The notes under the pieces: model-generated | What the model saw: only the letters and a program-made list of their open reading frames with translations | Told to the model about the DNA's origin: nothing | Database searches by the model: none | Assembly (NCBI GenBank): GCA_016200265.1 | Contig: JACQFE010000041.1 | Location: forward strand, 55,711-119,710 | Reading direction: 5' to 3' | Source: Planctomycetota bacterium | Lineage (GTDB): Bacteria > Planctomycetota > Phycisphaerae > UBA1845 | DNA: 64,000 nucleotides | Program-made: the position numbers and the translations under genes | Shown here: piece after piece, positions 61,640-64,000 of the stretch | How the letters are laid out: each line of letters begins with the position of its first letter | How positions within the stretch are numbered: position 1 is the first letter of the stretch

Positions 61640-62802
61640 GCGCCGCCTCCGGAAGCCTTTTGCATCGCATCTCGCGTCGGGCCATGCTGAATCTCCCCAT
61701 CATGCGTGACGATCGCGCCTTTGAGAATGTCATCATTCCAATCCAAATTGATCTGGCCGGCCTTCACGAACAGATTCACAAAATCCGTCACGTTGCGCGA
61801 AAACAACAGGCTCGCGTGTGTCGCCACCGTCGAAGGTAAATTCGTCGGACCCATGATCGTGACGCCATGACGAACCACATTGCGACCCGGCTCAGTCAAC
61901 GTGCAATTGCCGCCACCCTCCGCAGCCACATCCACAATCACCGAGCCGGCCTTCATTCCCTTGACCATATCCTCCGTGATCAGCTTCGGCGCCGTGATGC
62001 CTCCAATCAGCGCCGTCGTAATCACCACATCCGCCGACGCACAATGCTTGGCAACCAGTTCGGCCTGCTTGCGATAAAAATCCTGCGATAGCTGCTTGGC
62101 GTATCCCCCCGCGTCCTGCGCCTGCTCCGTCGTGTCAACTCCTACGTATCGCGCGCCTAAGCTCTCGATTTGTTCCTTAACCACGGGTCGCGTATCCGTG
62201 CCCTCAACCGTCGCCCCAAGCCGCTTGGCCGTCGCGATCGCCTGAAGCCCCGCCACTCCCGCGCCAATGACAAACACTTTCGCCGGCAGCACCGTCCCCG
62301 CAGCGGTCATCAACATCGGAAAGTATTTCGCCAATTCCGCCGCCGCGAGAAGCACCGCCTTATACCCCGCGATGTTCGCCTGCGACGACAAAATATCCAT
62401 TGACTGTGCTCGCGTGGTGCGCGGCACGCAATCCATTCCAAACGCCGTCACCTTGCGTTCCACGAGCCGCTTCACAAGATCAAAATTGATCGTCGGCCGC
62501 AGCGTACAAACCAGAATCGCGCCGCTCTTGAGAAGTTCGACCTCGTGCCGAGCAAGATCCTTCCGCTCCGCCGGCGGCTGAACCTTCAACACGATGTCCG
62601 CGTCTGCTAATAATTGATCAAGATCGGATGAGATCGTCGCCCCGGCATCGGTGAATTCACGATCGGCAATGAGCGCGTTTTGCCCCGCACCGGCCTGCAC
62701 CGCCACCGCGGCACCGGCCTTGATCAGCTTTTTCGCCGATTCGGGAACCAGTGCGACTCTTCGTTCGCCTTCAGCGATTTCGATGGGGACAGCAATTTTC
62801 AT
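61636..62802 (-). CDS. pntAA: transhydrogenase subunit alpha, NAD-binding part
   Basis: The 388-residue soluble protein belongs to the alanine dehydrogenase/PNT family. It shows MKIAVPIEIAEGERRVALVP at the N-terminus, KVFVIGAGVAGLQAIATAKR as the NAD-binding fold at about 171-190, and VIVDVAAEGGGNCTLTEPGR later. It starts the pnt operon. Confidence 0.92.
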   Translation of the reverse strand: MKIAVPIEIAEGERRVALVPESAKKLIKAGAAVAVQAGAGQNALIADREFTDAGATISSDLDQLLADADIVLKVQPPAERKDLARHEVELLKSGAILVCTLRPTINFDLVKRLVERKVTAFGMDCVPRTTRAQSMDILSSQANIAGYKAVLLAAAELAKYFPMLMTAAGTVLPAKVFVIGAGVAGLQAIATAKRLGATVEGTDTRPVVKEQIESLGARYVGVDTTEQAQDAGGYAKQLSQDFYRKQAELVAKHCASADVVITTALIGGITAPKLITEDMVKGMKAGSVIVDVAAEGGGNCTLTEPGRNVVRHGVTIMGPTNLPSTVATHASLLFSRNVTDFVNLFVKAGQINLDWNDDILKGAIVTHDGEIQHGPTRDAMQKASGGGA

Positions 62803-63231
62803 GGAAAATCAAACACTCATCTACGCGTCGTGCATCAACACATCCAGAATTTCGCGTGGCATGGCCAAGCGAAGCGCCGCCATGCACTCAAATCACATGC
62901 CAGCACCAAGCTGCACTTGGCCCAGGCCTGACACACATACTGGACCGCTCCAGCAGTGATTTGGATCGAAGCCGCGCCGGCTCGATCCGCCTGTCCGCGC
63001 TCATCCACGGAGGATTTACGGGACGTACTGAATAGATACAACGTCTTTGGTCGGCTGGCAAGTCGTATCCACAACATGTAGCGTACTCCAGAATTTTTCC
63101 CTTGCGATTCGCGCCATGCTTGCCTAGAATTGCGCGCCGAAAGGACGGGTGTATCGATCTTCCGTCGGCGCACCCTCCTCGGTTGGGAGAGATTCGTCTT
63201 CGCACTCGCAGTCGCACTCCAACCTCGTTCG
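62803..63231. other. intergenic region between pnt and HNH genes
   Basis: No gene is supported; the short frames here are shadows. A likely promoter for the HNH gene is TTGCGA (63102-63107), 17-base spacer, TAGAAT (63125-63130), which would give a leader of about 95 bases. The pnt promoter lies on the minus strand in the same gap but was not identified. Confidence 0.45.
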
Positions 63232-63864
63232 ATGCTCGACAGCAGCGTGCTGCTGTTGAACGCTCACTATATGGCCATGCGCGTGGTGAGCGTGCGACGG
63301 GCATTCACTCTGCTTTTCAAACGAGACGGGCAGGAGCAACCCGTCGCCGAAATCGTTCACGTCGATGGCGGCCAATACGTTTCGTACAACTTCGAAGATT
63401 GGCGGCAACTCAGCCAGTTTCGCAAGGAGTTCGAGCCGAACTCGCACGACTGGATTCGCACGGTTCGATTCGATCTTTGCGTACCTCGAATTATCCGCGT
63501 ATTGACCTTCGCGAAGCAGCCGCGGCAGGACGTGAAGTTCAATCGCCGCAACCTCTTCGCCCGCGACCACAACATCTGCCAATACTGCGGCAAGAAGTTC
63601 TCGACGTCCGACCTCAGCCTCGACCACGTCATCCCGCGCTCACGCGGCGGCAAGTCCTCTTGGGAAAACATCGTCTGCGCCTGTACGAGGTGCAACGTCC
63701 GCAAAGGAGGCCGAACGCCCGAAGAGGCTCACATGCGCCTCGTCCGCTCACCCCTGAAACCTCGCCGCAACCCGGTCGTCAGCATCACGCTTTCCGACCA
63801 CCGCTACTCTTCGTGGAAGCAATTCCTCGACGCGGCCTATTGGGATGTCGAACTGACCGCCTAG
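63232..63864 (+). CDS. HNH endonuclease
   Basis: The 210-residue protein has an HNH nuclease domain at about 115-175: CQYCGKKFSTSDLSLDHVIP followed by RSRGGKSSWENIVCACTRCN and KGG. Two CxxC pairs hold zinc and the DH, N and later residues form the active site. The N-terminal 110 residues resemble proteins found beside HNH domains in cyanobacteria and Planctomycetota. ATG 63232 is used because the promoter at 63102-63130 leaves 63130 outside the transcript. Role (repair, restriction or mobile) is unknown. Confidence 0.85.
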   Translation: MLDSSVLLLNAHYMAMRVVSVRRAFTLLFKRDGQEQPVAEIVHVDGGQYVSYNFEDWRQLSQFRKEFEPNSHDWIRTVRFDLCVPRIIRVLTFAKQPRQDVKFNRRNLFARDHNICQYCGKKFSTSDLSLDHVIPRSRGGKSSWENIVCACTRCNVRKGGRTPEEAHMRLVRSPLKPRRNPVVSITLSDHRYSSWKQFLDAAYWDVELTA

Positions 63865-63868
63865 TGGT

Positions 63869-64000
63869 TCATTCCATCTGAGTTTTTGGGTAGAGCCTTT
63901 TTGGTTTGATTCGAGCGTCGCTGGTCGTGAACTGCCAGTCGATGCCTTTGCATCGGTGGTTGCGATCGGCGTTCCAGACGGCGATCTGTTCTCGAAGCAC
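63869..64000 (-). mobile_element. IS630-type transposase, C-terminal end, cut by window edge
   Basis: The minus-strand frame ends at 63869 and reads into the right edge: VLREQIAVWNADRNHRCKGI, then DWQFTTSDARIKPKRLYP and TQME. The G-I-D-W-Q-F-T-T-x-D-A-R-I-K motif is diagnostic for the end of IS630-family transposases. About 44 residues are visible. It lies 4 bases from the HNH gene, tail to tail. Confidence 0.85.

Overview
The window most likely comes from a member of the Planctomycetota; the class cannot be fixed from this sequence, though a Phycisphaerae-like lineage would fit. The evidence is the combination of DUF1573 secreted proteins, a PEP-CTERM protein, two small membrane proteins ending in a CIKCGYCLRG/CPECGREIE zinc ribbon, the alternative GlmU-like sugar nucleotidyltransferase, many small lipoproteins, and short palindromic repeats scattered between and inside genes. 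GC content looks moderately high by eye. Gene density is bacterial, with several ATGA (4-bp) overlaps that mark operons. No tRNA, rRNA, CRISPR array or prophage was seen.

Layout. 1-7.8 kb is a minus-strand run: a large secreted protein of unknown function, a DUF1573 protein, a one-helix membrane protein, a CgeB-like glycosyltransferase, a DUF554 membrane protein, and bpt running off the left edge. 7.9-11.8 kb holds nadB, an M50 protease, a PPOX-fold protein and an O-methyltransferase. 12-16.4 kb holds a PEP-CTERM protein, a highly structured leader (candidate new RNA) before a collagen-like protein, a likely 6S RNA with promoter and terminator, and the GlmU-like enzyme. 17-26 kb holds an AI-2E-type transporter, a histidine kinase/response regulator pair, a MurG-like glycosyltransferase and a 1093-residue protein joining DUF1573 to four thioredoxin domains. 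26-33 kb is mostly housekeeping (pgpA, hutH, a cyclophilin, apt) plus a ribbon-helix-helix/SPFH pair.

34.3-41.3 kb is a plus-strand envelope block: a one-helix protein, a secretin, a TPR lipoprotein, a phospholipase A2-like Cys-rich lipoprotein, then an MBOAT acyltransferase with an SGNH partner, which together suggest export or acylation of a surface polymer. 42-50 kb holds a GT2, a two-gene M16 peptidase operon, a GT39-like membrane enzyme, and a fused TsaC-arginine-phosphatase-like protein translationally coupled to rpiB. 50-58.6 kb holds nnrD, larB, zinc-ribbon paralogues, tsaD, mutL and a DNA methyltransferase. 58.7-64 kb holds a second phospholipase A2-like lipoprotein, the three-gene pnt transhydrogenase operon, an HNH endonuclease and the tail of an IS630 transposase cut by the right edge.

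The strongest points for follow-up are the four-thioredoxin DUF1573 protein, the invasion of reading frames (above all tsaD) by palindromic repeats that also lie between genes, the structured leader at 13340-13559, and the TsaC-phosphatase fusion.
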